Notes under the pieces: model-generated
What the model was told of the DNA's origin: nothing
Databases searched by the model: none
Seen by the model: the letters and a program-made list of their open reading frames with translations, nothing else
Assembly: GCA_900552585.1 (NCBI GenBank)
Contig: USAB01000013.1
Span: forward strand, 1-28,922
Length of the DNA stretch: 28,922 nucleotides
Direction of reading: 5' to 3'
Origin: an uncultured Coriobacteriaceae bacterium
GTDB lineage: Bacteria; Actinomycetota; Coriobacteriia; Coriobacteriales; Eggerthellaceae
Program-made: the position numbers and the translations under genes
In this document: positions 1 to 8,965 of the stretch, piece after piece
How the letters are laid out: each line of letters opens with the position of its first letter
Position numbering within the stretch: position 1 is the stretch's first letter

Positions 1-1037
1 AAATCCCCCTGGCCGCCGGCGCCAGACAGTTGCTTGATGCCGATGCTCTCTGCAGCAACCTGTCCATAGATGTCCACTTCCACGCACGAGTTCACGGATA
101 TCAGATTGTCGTTTTTCGCAATGACGTAAGGGTTGTTCACGTATGCCACGGGGAAGAATTGCACGGCGGGATTGTCGTCGATCCAGTCATAAAGCTCGGT
201 GGTGCCCTGCGCGAACGTGACGACGCTCGCATTCGGGTGCAGCGTCTTTCGCCTGCCGGTCAACACGCCAGCTTCGGCCAGGTTCATCATGCTGGTGGTG
301 AACAGCTCGCTGTGCACGCCCAGATCCTTCTTGTCCATCAACGCCTCCATAAGCGCGTTCGGCAGCTTGCCGATGCCCGCCTGAATGGTGGCGCCGTCGG
401 GCACCATGTCCGCGATAGTCTGGCCGATTTTGCGCTCGACGGGACCGATGGGCGGCATGGGGGATACAGCGATGTCCTCGGAGATCTCCACGATGGCATC
501 CAGCTCGCTCACGTGGATGAAGCATTCGCCCAGCGTGCGGGGCATCTTGTCGTTTACCTGGGCAATGACCAGCTTCGCCTTGTTCGCGATGGTGCGCTGG
601 TAGTCCACGGACAGCCCGAAGCTGCACCAGCCGTGGCGGTCGGGGCGGGAAAGGGACAGCAGGGCGACATCGATGGGGTAGTCGTCGTTTTCCACGTCGC
701 GCTCCACGGTGCTGAAGTACGTGGGCACGTAGTCCGCGCGGCCGTTGAAGAATGCGTCCCAATAGCCGGCCTTCATGCCGGGAGAGCCGATGAACGTCTC
801 GTAGCGGATATGCCCTTCCATGCCCGGTTCGTACATGTTCAGGCCGTTCGTGCTGGAGGCCTGGAAGAACGTGACGTCCGTCAGGCCCTCGTAGTTGTCG
901 CAGGCGGCCTGGATCAACGCGCGCGGTTCTCCCGCGCCGTCGGGCATGCCCACGCGGCTGTGCGCGGGGATCATCTTCACGGCCTTCTCTGCCGTGGTCA
1001 GCTTCGATTGGTAGTCGGCAAGCCAGTTCTCGCTCAT
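1..1037 (-). CDS. Acetyl-CoA hydrolase/CoA-transferase family protein, C-terminus cut off by window edge
   Basis: The reading frame stays open from the ATG at 1035-1037 (complement) to the window edge, giving 345 codons. The start has a GAGGAG ribosome site eight bases upstream. The protein begins MSENWLADYQSK and contains stretches typical of 4-hydroxybutyrate or butyrate:acetate CoA-transferases (Cat1/Cat2/AbfT family): RVGMPDGAGEP near the N-terminus, IQAGIGKLPNAL in the middle, and AAESIGIKQLSGAGGQGD at the truncated end. The Glu of AAES is the likely residue that forms the glutamyl-CoA thioester. Family members run to about 430-450 residues, so roughly 90-100 residues lie outside the window. 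The enzyme moves CoA between acyl-CoA and a carboxylate in the cytoplasm, as in anaerobic fermentation. The exact acyl substrate cannot be read from the sequence. It is transcribed away from pheST. Confidence 0.88.
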   Translation of the reverse strand, partial: MSENWLADYQSKLTTAEKAVKMIPAHSRVGMPDGAGEPRALIQAACDNYEGLTDVTFFQASSTNGLNMYEPGMEGHIRYETFIGSPGMKAGYWDAFFNGRADYVPTYFSTVERDVENDDYPIDVALLSLSRPDRHGWCSFGLSVDYQRTIANKAKLVIAQVNDKMPRTLGECFIHVSELDAIVEISEDIAVSPMPPIGPVERKIGQTIADMVPDGATIQAGIGKLPNALMEALMDKKDLGVHSELFTTSMMNLAEAGVLTGRRKTLHPNASVVTFAQGTTELYDWIDDNPAVQFFPVAYVNNPYVIAKNDNLISVNSCVEVDIYGQVAAESIGIKQLSGAGGQGD

Positions 1038-1234
1038 GGGTGCTCCTCACTCTCGTCCGCCCATTATAGTGGCTGCGCGTGTAGGGGAGGGACATGCGCG
1101 CGAACACAATGCGGGGCGGACGCGCGAGATGCATGCGGCACGGGGCGCATGCGGCATGCTCGCCGCCCGACCGCCCCTTGTGTGCTCCCTGTGCCGACCG
1201 CCGATGCGGGCGGGAAGCGCGTTGGGCATTGCGC

Positions 1235-1240
1235 TATAAT
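1235..1240 (+). promoter_or_regulatory. Probable -10 element for the pheST T-box transcript
   Basis: A perfect TATAAT stands at 1235-1240, just before the T-box leader and in the right direction. No convincing -35 hexamer lies 16-18 bases upstream, so only the -10 is supported. The stretch between the CoA-transferase start (1037) and this site is GC-rich and shows no gene or clear signal, apart from the presumed promoter of the CoA-transferase itself. Confidence 0.5.
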
Positions 1241-1261
1241 CCCTTCCACAACGGAATACGC

Positions 1262-1574
1262 AAAAAGCTATGACGAAGACAGCGTGGCGATACCGGGCGC
1301 AAACAGAGAAGGGCTCCGAAGGCTGGAAGGGTCCCTGCGCACGACGCGACGATTCCCTTCACCAGCTGCGCGCTGAACGTTGCCGCACCGTGCAAAGCCG
1401 TTCGGGCCTTCGCTGCGGCAGCCAGTAGGAGGCGCCGGGAACTCCCGTGACAGAGTCGGAGTGGATTCGCAAGGCCGGCAACGGCCGGAGAGTCAACCAA
1501 GGTGGTACCGCGAGACGTATGCTCCCGTCCTTGGATCTGCAGATTTCCTGCAGGCCGGGTCGGGAGCATTTTTT
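1262..1574 (+). ncRNA. T-box riboswitch leader, phenylalanine-specific, upstream of pheS
   Basis: The leader contains AAGGTGGTACCGCG at 1499-1512, which matches the conserved T-box core (AGGGTGGNACCGCG) at 13 of 14 positions. It is followed by a terminator hairpin that ends in six T residues just before pheS. In this family, uncharged tRNA pairs by its anticodon with a specifier codon in stem I and by its NCCA end with the UGGN bulge, which favours the antiterminator. Here the bulge is TGGT (1503-1506), and its U would pair with the A73 discriminator of tRNA-Phe. TTC codons suitable as the specifier lie at 1353-1355 and 1358-1360 on the 3' side of the presumed stem I. I cannot decide between them without folding. 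The 5' boundary is approximate. Phe specificity is inferred from the downstream genes and these TTC triplets. Confidence 0.88.
1519..1574 (+). terminator. T-box regulatory terminator before pheS
   Basis: ATGCTCCCG (1519-1527) pairs with CGGGAGCAT (1561-1569), and a run of six T residues (1569-1574) follows. The terminator lies between the T-box core and the pheS ribosome site, as expected for a transcription-attenuating T-box. Confidence 0.88.
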
Positions 1575-1589
1575 ATGGAAAGGAAGGCT

Positions 1590-2651
1590 ATGTCGATTCA
1601 AGATGACGTGTTGGCGCTGCGCCAGAAGGTGCTGGCCGACATCGATGAGGCGCGCAGCTCCCAGGCATTGGAGCAGGTGCGCGTGCAGGTGCTGGGCAAG
1701 TCCGGCAGCTTGACCGGTTATCTGCGCTCTATGGGCAAGGTGGCCAAGGAGGAGCGTCCCATCCTGGGCAAGACCGTGAACCAGGTACGCGGAGAAGTGG
1801 AGAAGGCGCTTGAGGCGCGCAAGACCGCGCTGGCCGCCGCCGAGTTGCAAGCGCAGATGGAAGCCGGTGCGGTGGACGTCACGCTGCCCGGCCGCGCGCA
1901 GCAGATGGGCACGCGTCATCTGATCAGCGCCATCACGGACGAGATTGCCGAAATCTTCCACGGCATCGGCTACACGGTGGTGCCTGGCAATGAAGTCGAG
2001 ACCGACTATTACAACTTCGAGGCGCTGAACACGCCGCCCGACCATCCGGCCCGCGGCATGCAGGATACGTTCTACGTGGTGGACAAGTCCGGTGCCGAAA
2101 CCGCCGTTCATGGCGAATCCGAGGTGCTGTTGCGCACACAGACCTCCGGCGTCCAGGCGCACGTGATGGAGAGCCAGAAGCCCCCCATCTACATCATTGC
2201 TCCCGGCAAGGTCTATCGCCGCGACGTGGCCGACCCCAGCCATCTGCCGCAGTTCAATCAGGTCGAGGGCCTGGTTGTGGACGAGGGCATCACCTTCGGA
2301 GATCTGAAGGGCACGCTGGAGTACTTCGTCAAGCAGATGTTCGGCGAAGATCGCCGCACGCGCCTGCGCCCGCATTACTTCCCGTTTACGGAGCCGTCTG
2401 CCGAAGCCGACGTGTCGTGCGGAATCTGCGGCGGCAAGGGTTGCCGCTTCTGCAAGGGCACGGGCTGGGTCGAGGTTCTGGGCTGCGGAATGGTGGACCC
2501 GAACGTGTTCGGTTACGCCGGTATCGACCCGGAGGTCTACTCCGGCTTCGCATTCGGCATGGGCGTGGAGCGCATCGCCTGCTTGAAATACAACGTGCCC
2601 GACCTGCGCATGCTACTGGCCGGCGACATGCGCTTCCTGCGCCAGTTCTAA
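1590..2651 (+). CDS. pheS: Phenylalanine--tRNA ligase alpha subunit
   Basis: This 353-residue protein is the catalytic subunit of the alpha2-beta2 class II synthetase that charges tRNA-Phe. The ATG at 1590 was chosen because AAGGAAGG lies five to eight bases upstream. An in-frame ATG at 1575 sits directly on the terminator T run and has no ribosome site. The N-terminal coiled-coil arm covers about residues 1-90. The class II core carries the usual motifs: GTRHLIS, the HPARGMQDTFY motif 2 region, RTQTSGVQAHVM, the YRRDVADPSHLPQFNQ stretch, and GFAFGMGVERIACLKY as motif 3. A cysteine cluster of the form CGICGGKGCRFCKGTGW precedes motif 3, a pattern seen in many Gram-positive PheS proteins and possibly metal-binding. 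The length is normal. pheT follows after 58 bases in the same T-box-controlled operon. Confidence 0.97.
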   Translation: MSIQDDVLALRQKVLADIDEARSSQALEQVRVQVLGKSGSLTGYLRSMGKVAKEERPILGKTVNQVRGEVEKALEARKTALAAAELQAQMEAGAVDVTLPGRAQQMGTRHLISAITDEIAEIFHGIGYTVVPGNEVETDYYNFEALNTPPDHPARGMQDTFYVVDKSGAETAVHGESEVLLRTQTSGVQAHVMESQKPPIYIIAPGKVYRRDVADPSHLPQFNQVEGLVVDEGITFGDLKGTLEYFVKQMFGEDRRTRLRPHYFPFTEPSAEADVSCGICGGKGCRFCKGTGWVEVLGCGMVDPNVFGYAGIDPEVYSGFAFGMGVERIACLKYNVPDLRMLLAGDMRFLRQF

Positions 2652-2709
2652 TCCGGTGCACCAAACGGAATGCAATGCGAAAGCCTGTATATAAGAGAGA
2701 AGTAACGGT

Positions 2710-5156
2710 ATGAAAGTATCTTTGAAATGGTTGAACGAGTACGTCGACGTGCCGTCCGATACGCAGGAATTCTGTGATCGCCTGGATCTGACGGGCACCG
2801 GCGTCGAGGGCCTGGAGGAAACGGGCGCCCAGTTCAAGAAAGTTGTGGTGGGCCAGATCCTGGAGAAGGAGGCGCATCCCGACTCTGACCACATGTGGGT
2901 GTGCAAGGTGTCCGTGGGCGCGGCGAACACGGACACGGACGGCAACCCCGAGCCGCTGCAGATCGTGTGCGGTGCGCAGAACTTCAACGCGGGCGATAAG
3001 ATTCCCGTGGCTATGATCGGCGCGGAATTCGGCGACTTCAAGATCAAGAAGAGCAAGCTGCGCGGCGTCACCAGTTACGGCATGAACTGCTCCGAGCGCG
3101 AGCTGGGCTTGGGCTCGAACCATGACGGCATCATGATCCTTCCTGCGGATGCGCCGGTGGGCACGCCGTTCGCGGAGTACATGAAGCTGTCCGACAAGAT
3201 CATCGACTTGGAGATTACGCCGAATCGCCCGGACTGCCTGTCCGTGGAGGGTCTGGCGCGCGAAGTGGGTGCCATGTACCGCACGGACGTGCGCTATCCG
3301 TCCATGGACCTGACGGAAGGCGAAGAGGCTACGGAGGATGCCGTGGACGTGACCGTTGCGGAAGAAGGGCGCTGCCCACGCTACACGGCGCGCGTCATCC
3401 GCGGCGTGAAGGTCGGCCCCAGCCCGGATTGGCTGGTCGAACGCATCGTCGCATCCGGTGCTCGCTCCGTCAACAACGTCGTGGACGTGACGAACTACAT
3501 CCTGTTCCTGCTGGGCCAGCCGCTGCACGCGTTCGACTTCGATAAGGTGAAGTCTGCCGATGGCAAGGCTCATATCGTGGTGCGTCCCGCCGAAGAGGGC
3601 GAGAAGCTGACGACGCTGGACGGTCAGGAGCGCATGCTGACGCCGGACATGACCGTCATCGCCACGCCGGAGCGTGCCGTTGCGCTGGCCGGCGTCATGG
3701 GCGGGCTTGACTCCGAGGTCACGGATGACACGGTGGACATTCTGTTGGAGGCCGCCACGTTCGACCCGGCCCACACCAGTCGCACGAGCCGTAATCTGGG
3801 TCTGATCAGCGAATCGTCCATGCGCTATGAGCGCAAGGTGGATGCTGGCCGCATCACGCGCAACGCGGACTTCGCCGCCGCGCTGATGGCGAAGATCTGC
3901 GGCGGAACGGTCAGCCGCGGCCTGGTGGACGTCTGGACCGTGAAGGACGAGCCGTTCGACCTGCAGTTCCGCATTCCGCGCTTCTGCGCCATGATGGGCG
4001 CCGACGTCCCGCGCGCCGACATCGAGGACATTCTGGAGCGCTTGGGCTGCAAGGTGGAGGACGACGGCCCGAACACGCTGCATGTGATTGCGCCCACGTG
4101 GCGCCCCGACCTGGAGCGCGAGATCGACCTGTACGAGGAGGTGTTGCGTCTGTACGGCATGGAGAAGGTGCCCGCTACGCTGCCCGGCGGCCGCGACCGC
4201 ATCCCCGTGAAGACGCCCACGCAGCGCATCGTGGAGAAATTGAACCGCGTGCTGCCCGCCTGCGGCCTGAACGAGACCATGACGTACTCGTTCGCCGAAC
4301 CGGGCGAACTGGAGCGCCTGCGCATGTCCGAAGAGGGCCTGGGCGAACCGGTAGAGCTCATCAACCCCATCAACGCCGAGCAGTCGCAGATGCGCCGCAG
4401 CATCATCCCCGGCCTGCTGCGCAGCATAGCGTACAACCAAAGCCACGGCGTTGAGAACATCCAGCTGTACGAGGTGGGGCGCGTGTTCTTCGGCCACGAG
4501 GGGCATCAGCTGCCGCGCGAGGCGCAGCGCCTGGCCGGCGTCCTGGCAGGCAGCATGGCGGAGAAGTCCTGGAACACGAATCCAGCACCATTCGACTTCT
4601 TCGACGGGAAGGGCGTACTGGAATCCATTGCCCGCGAGCTGGCTCTGCCGAAAGTGCGTTTCCGCGTGTTGGAAGGCCCGGCAGCGGGCCATCTGCAACC
4701 GGGACGCGCGGCCGAAATGCTTTCCGGGGGCCCAGCTTCATCCACGCGGCCAAAGCCCCGCTGGCGGTGGATGCCTACGATGCGAAGGGCCCTGTGGTCG
4801 CATTCGAGCTGGATATCGATGCGCTGGTGAAGTCCGCGCGACCGGCACGCGATTTCGTGGACATTCCGGAGTTCCCGCCGGTGTCCGTGGACGTGGCATT
4901 CATCGTGGATGAGGATGTGACGAACGAGAAGCTGATGCAACGCATGCACTCTGCAGGCGGCAAGCTGCTCTCCAGCATTCGCCTGTTCGACGTCTACCGT
5001 GACGAGAAGCGCCTGGGCGCGGGCAAGAAATCCATGGCGTACTCGCTGGAATACCGTGCGGCAGACCGTACGCTGACGGGCGAGGAAGTGGAGAAGGCGC
5101 ACAGCAAGCTGATCAAGAAGGTATGCGGCGGCCTGGGCGCAGAGATCCGCTCGTAA
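2710..5156 (+). CDS. pheT: Phenylalanine--tRNA ligase beta subunit, interrupted by a one-base frameshift
   Basis: The beta subunit binds tRNA and edits mischarged Tyr-tRNA-Phe. From the ATG at 2710 (AGAGAAG upstream) the frame encodes the EMAP-like tRNA-binding domain (about residues 40-150, with VVVGQILEKEAHPDSDH), the B3/B4 editing region, the B5 domain and the catalytic-like core. After residues GRAAEMLSGG the frame runs into unrelated sequence and stops at 4830. The missing end, including the FDX-ACB anticodon-binding domain (VSVDVAFIVDEDVTNEKLM), continues in the -1 frame to the TAA at 5154-5156. Adding one G to the GGGGG run at 4726-4730 restores a continuous 815-residue protein of normal length. 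pheT is essential, so a sequencing or assembly error is the simplest explanation. A true mutation or recoding is less likely because no classic slippery heptamer is present. Confidence 0.93.
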
Positions 5157-5187
5157 CGGCTCGGCAACGAAAATCCGCATTTTACAT

Positions 5188-5223
5188 CGGGTCGTCCGCT
5201 TGCTCGGGCGGCCCGACTGTTTT
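5188..5223 (+). terminator. Rho-independent terminator of the pheST operon
   Basis: CGGGTCGTCCG (5188-5198) pairs with CGGGCGGCCCG (5205-5215) through nine Watson-Crick and two G-U pairs around a six-base loop. GACTGTTTT follows. It sits 31 bases after the pheT stop. Confidence 0.75.
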
Positions 5224-5338
5224 GCCGGTGCGGCATGGTACGCTCAGATGAGATATTCATTGCAACAAATGCTTGTTTTTTGGAGAGGGCATGCTGCGCC
5301 GAGGCCTGTGGCATGCTCGCAAAGCGAGGGGAGCCTGG

Positions 5339-8300
5339 ATGATCGAGGTTCGGGACCTGCGGAAATCGTACACAACCGGCTCGTTCACACAGCGGGCGCT
5401 GGACGGGATTTCCATCACCTTCAGGGAAAACGAATTCGTATCCGTGCTGGGTCCTTCGGGCTCCGGCAAGACGACGCTGCTGAATGTTCTGGGAGGCTTG
5501 GATCATCCTGATTCGGGGGATATCGTCATCAACGGCGTGTCCACGAAAGACTACAAGAGCGCCGATTGGGATACCTATCGGAACCACCACATCGGCTTCA
5601 TTTTCCAAAGTTACAACCTTATTCCGCACCAGACGGTGCTTTCGAATGTAGAGCTGGCGCTGACGTTGGCGGGCGTGTCGCGCGAAGAACGCCGCGTTCG
5701 TGCGCGCAAGGCGTTGCAGCGCGTCGGGCTGGGCGACCATGTGGACAAGAAACCAAACCAGCTTTCCGGTGGCCAGGCCCAGCGCGTTGCCATTGCGCGC
5801 GCACTGGTAAACGAGCCCGATATCGTGCTGGCAGATGAGCCGACGGGCGCACTGGACACGGAAACGGGCATCCAGGTCATGGACCTGTTGTCCGATATCG
5901 CCCGCGACCGCCTGGTCATCATGGTCACGCACAATCCCGATTTGGCATACCGGTATTCCAGTCGTATCGTGAAACTGGAAGATGGCCGCATCACGGACGA
6001 CTCGTCGCCGGTGTCAGCCGACGAGCGCGCTGCTATGCTGAAGTCGGGTACGGCGGGTGCGGCGGCAAAGCAGGCGGCGCCTGCGGTGACGCCCGTCGGA
6101 GCAGCGGCCGACTCGGATGCTGCCGAAGCAGCCCAAGCTGCCGACGGCAATGCCGTGAAGGATGCCACGGCCGCCGCCGGTACGGCGGCACGCCCTGCCG
6201 GCAAGGGGCGCAAAAAGCATTCGTCCATGTCGTTTCTCACGGCCCTGTCGCTTTCGTTCAGCAATCTGATGACGAAAAAGGGGCGTACGTTCCTGACGGC
6301 GTTCGCTGGCAGCATCGGCATCATCGGCATCGCCACGATCCTGGCGCTCTCGAACGGCGTGAACAACTACATCGGCCAGGTGGAAGAGGAAACGCTGTCC
6401 TCATATCCGCTCACTATCACGAAGTCCAGCTTCGACTTGAGCGCTCTGCTGGGCACGGCGAATACGGACGGGCCGGCGGGCACGGGGTCTTCGGGCGACT
6501 CCTCGGCAGATGGCGCATCCGGCACGGCGTCGGCTGATAGCTCATCGGGCGATGCGTCTTCTGCGAAGGGCGACGTCATACCCGAGCGCACGGTGGTCTC
6601 CGACATGTTCGCCGATATCAAGAACAACGACTTGAAATCGTTCAAGAAATGGCTCGAGGGCGACGGATCGTATGTGAACGGCTACGCGAATGCAATCACG
6701 TACGATTACGGCATCACACCGCTCATCTATACGGACAACGCGAAGAACCCGAAGAAGGTGAACCCGTCTGCACAGGATGACTACAACAACCTGGATTCAT
6801 TCGGATCGTTCTCGTCTATGGCTTCCATGAGCTCGTTCGAGGAGATGTTGGACAATCCAAGTGTGCTGGACTCGCAGTTTGAGGTGGTAAAGGGCAAGTG
6901 GCCGGAAAAGTACGACGAATGCGTGCTGGTGCTGAACTCCAAGGGTTCCATCAGCGATTACACGCTCTACAACATCGGCGTGTTGAATCCGGACGAGTTC
7001 TCGAAAATGTACAAGAAGGCACTTGCAGAAGAGAAGGTGAAGGTGCCCGACACGCAGACGAATTTCACCTATGACGACGCCTTGAACCTGTCGTTCAAGG
7101 TCGTTGACTCATCCGCCACCTACCGCCACAACGCATCCCAGAACACCTGGACGGACATGTCCGACAAGAAGAACTATATGAGAAATGTCGTCAAGAACGG
7201 CCTGACGATGAAGGTTGTCGGTGTCGTGAAGGCACGCGATACTGCCACGGCGACTTCGCTCAAAGAGGGAATCGCATATCGCCACGATCTGGTAAACCAT
7301 CTGATGGACGATGCGGCGAAATCTTCCATCGTGAAACAGCAGCTTGCGCATCCGAAAACAGACGTGTTCACGGGAAAGAGCTTCAAATCCCTGAAGAAGA
7401 ACTCAAATTTCGATATGAAATCGCTGTTCACGGTGGACCAAGATGCGCTGAAAGATGCGCTTTCAAGCAGCATGGGCTCATCGTCGTCCGGCGGGTCTGC
7501 CGCGGGTTTCGATGCTGGTAGCTTGAGCGGCATGGACATGTCGTCTCTCTCGTCATCCCTTAACATGGGCAAGATCGCAAAGGATATGAAGGACATGCCG
7601 CTACCGTCCATCGATGCGGGTGATTTGAAGCTGACGGCAAAGGAGCAGGCGAAGTTGACGGCAGCGTCTTCGCGCATCATGAACGGGTTCATGGCGTACT
7701 ACGTCAATCAGCATCAGGGCCAAAAGATCACGGCGGATACGGATTACTCCAAGGATTTCCAGGAGTACCTGCAGCAGCCCGATGTGCAGGCGGATCTGCA
7801 GAACGTGTACGAAACCGTGGGCGCGGCGGCATCCGATCAATTGAAGCCGATTATGCAGGACTACCTGACGAATACGGTGGAACCGTATCTGCAGCAGAAG
7901 ATGGGAAAGATGTTCCAAGATGCCGCGGCGCAGATGGCAACCCAGATGGCGACGGCTATGGGCCAGGCCGTGCAGACGTCCATGCAGAACCAGATGGGCA
8001 ACCTGTCCAGCAGTTTGGCGAACGCCTTGCAGAAGTCCATCCATATCAATATGGACCAGGACGACCTGTCGCAGATGCTCTCAAGCATGATGAACGGCAG
8101 CTCAGTCTCATATGAGAACAACTTGAAGAAGCTGGGGTATGCGAAGGAAGACGATCCTGAATCCATCAGCATCTATCCCAAGGATTTCGAGAACAAGCAG
8201 CTGGTGCTGGATGCCATCGATGATTACAACGGCATGCAGCGGTCAGCCGGCAACTCCGATGGCGCTATCTCATATTCCGACGTCATGGGCACGCTGATCT

Positions 8301-8728
8301 CTTCGGTGACGGATATCGTCAACATGATCAGCCTGGTGCTCATCGCGTTCGTCAGCATCTCGCTGGTGGTCAGCTCCATCATGATCGGCATCATCACGTA
8401 CATCTCCGTGCTGGAGCGACGCAAGGAGATCGGCATCCTGCGCGCCATGGGCGCCTCGAAGGGCAACGTCTCGAACATCTTCAACGCCGAGACTGTCATC
8501 GAAGGCCTGATAGCGGGCGTCATCGCCATCGCCTTGGTGCTGCTTGTCTCCATACCGGTGAACTCCATCGTGCTGAGCGTGTACAAAGTGCCCGGCATCA
8601 TGAGCCTGCCGTGGACATCGGCACTTATCCTGATCGGCATCAGCGTGCTGCTGACGTTCATCGCCGGTCTGATACCGTCGGTCAGCGCGGCACGCAAGGA
8701 CCCGGTTGAAGCGCTGCGCAGCGAATAG
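5339..8728 (+). CDS. ABC transporter with fused ATPase and FtsX/MacB-type permease
   Basis: This is a single chain of 1129 residues. The N-terminal ATPase (about 1-225) has Walker A GPSGSGKT (38-45), signature LSGGQ (142-146), Walker B IVLADEP with D166 and E167, and the H-loop VTHNP. It belongs to the LolD/MacB/FtsE class. An Ala-rich linker (about 230-295) leads to the permease: TM1 at about 315-338, then roughly 640 extracytoplasmic residues rich in Ser, Met, Gln and Asp. Three TM segments lie in the last 145 residues, with the FtsX-like stretch ERRKEIGILRAMGAS between TM2 and TM3. Such proteins usually perform mechanotransmission or move lipids, peptides or drugs rather than import small molecules. 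The ATG at 5339 was chosen because the homologous start MIEVRDLRKSY begins there and GAGGGG lies upstream; an in-frame start at 5273 has no support. The substrate is unknown. Confidence 0.9.
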   Translation: MIEVRDLRKSYTTGSFTQRALDGISITFRENEFVSVLGPSGSGKTTLLNVLGGLDHPDSGDIVINGVSTKDYKSADWDTYRNHHIGFIFQSYNLIPHQTVLSNVELALTLAGVSREERRVRARKALQRVGLGDHVDKKPNQLSGGQAQRVAIARALVNEPDIVLADEPTGALDTETGIQVMDLLSDIARDRLVIMVTHNPDLAYRYSSRIVKLEDGRITDDSSPVSADERAAMLKSGTAGAAAKQAAPAVTPVGAAADSDAAEAAQAADGNAVKDATAAAGTAARPAGKGRKKHSSMSFLTALSLSFSNLMTKKGRTFLTAFAGSIGIIGIATILALSNGVNNYIGQVEEETLSSYPLTITKSSFDLSALLGTANTDGPAGTGSSGDSSADGASGTASADSSSGDASSAKGDVIPERTVVSDMFADIKNNDLKSFKKWLEGDGSYVNGYANAITYDYGITPLIYTDNAKNPKKVNPSAQDDYNNLDSFGSFSSMASMSSFEEMLDNPSVLDSQFEVVKGKWPEKYDECVLVLNSKGSISDYTLYNIGVLNPDEFSKMYKKALAEEKVKVPDTQTNFTYDDALNLSFKVVDSSATYRHNASQNTWTDMSDKKNYMRNVVKNGLTMKVVGVVKARDTATATSLKEGIAYRHDLVNHLMDDAAKSSIVKQQLAHPKTDVFTGKSFKSLKKNSNFDMKSLFTVDQDALKDALSSSMGSSSSGGSAAGFDAGSLSGMDMSSLSSSLNMGKIAKDMKDMPLPSIDAGDLKLTAKEQAKLTAASSRIMNGFMAYYVNQHQGQKITADTDYSKDFQEYLQQPDVQADLQNVYETVGAAASDQLKPIMQDYLTNTVEPYLQQKMGKMFQDAAAQMATQMATAMGQAVQTSMQNQMGNLSSSLANALQKSIHINMDQDDLSQMLSSMMNGSSVSYENNLKKLGYAKEDDPESISIYPKDFENKQLVLDAIDDYNGMQRSAGNSDGAISYSDVMGTLISSVTDIVNMISLVLIAFVSISLVVSSIMIGIITYISVLERRKEIGILRAMGASKGNVSNIFNAETVIEGLIAGVIAIALVLLVSIPVNSIVLSVYKVPGIMSLPWTSALILIGISVLLTFIAGLIPSVSAARKDPVEALRSE

Positions 8729-8738
8729 GAACGGCACC

Positions 8739-8765
8739 CCGCCCGTCATGCGGCGTGTCGGGCGG
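8739..8765 (+). terminator. Possible terminator hairpin after the ABC transporter gene
   Basis: CCGCCCG (8739-8745) pairs with CGGGCGG (8759-8765) around a 13-base loop, eleven bases after the stop codon. Only a short T stretch follows (CATGCCTTTC), so the call is weak. Confidence 0.35.
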
Positions 8766-8917
8766 CATGCCTTTCGGGAACTGAATGCCACTATTTACGA
8801 CGTGTCCGTTCTACCGTAAACAGAATGAACGGGAACGAAACTTTCTCGTGCTGTTTCTGCGCCGAGGCGGCCGCCTTCTGCGGATTGCAGTAAGGTAGGT
8901 AACCTGCTCTACGAAAG

Positions 8918-8940
8918 AGGGCGCCGACCGATGGCGCCTT
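8918..8940 (+). promoter_or_regulatory. Leader hairpin upstream of the zinc-ribbon/FN3 gene
   Basis: GGCGCC (8920-8925) and GGCGCC (8933-8938) form a stem extended by A8918-T8940 and G8919-T8939, with loop GACCGAT. It ends seven bases before the strong AAGGAGGGG ribosome site (8948-8956). It could be a terminator without a T run, a stability element or chance in GC-rich DNA. Confidence 0.3.
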
Positions 8941-8965
8941 GGAAACTAAGGAGGGGAGCAGCAAT

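Noticed and set aside
30..1376. A 448-residue plus-strand frame over the first kilobase
   Set aside because: It lies antisense to the CoA-transferase, which has clear family motifs, and runs into the T-box leader.
2386..4698. A 770-residue minus-strand frame opposite pheS and pheT
   Set aside because: It is a shadow of pheT caused by strong third-position GC; no recognisable domain or ribosome site.
4720..4740. Programmed -1 frameshifting in pheT
   Set aside because: The site TCC GGG GGC is not a standard X XXY YYZ slippery heptamer, I see no following stimulator that I can support, and PheT is not known to use recoding. A missing G is simpler.
6430..6570. Ser/Ala/Asp low-complexity tract in the ABC transporter as a tandem DNA repeat
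   Set aside because: The bases do not repeat in a fixed unit; it is only a biased amino-acid composition in a linker.
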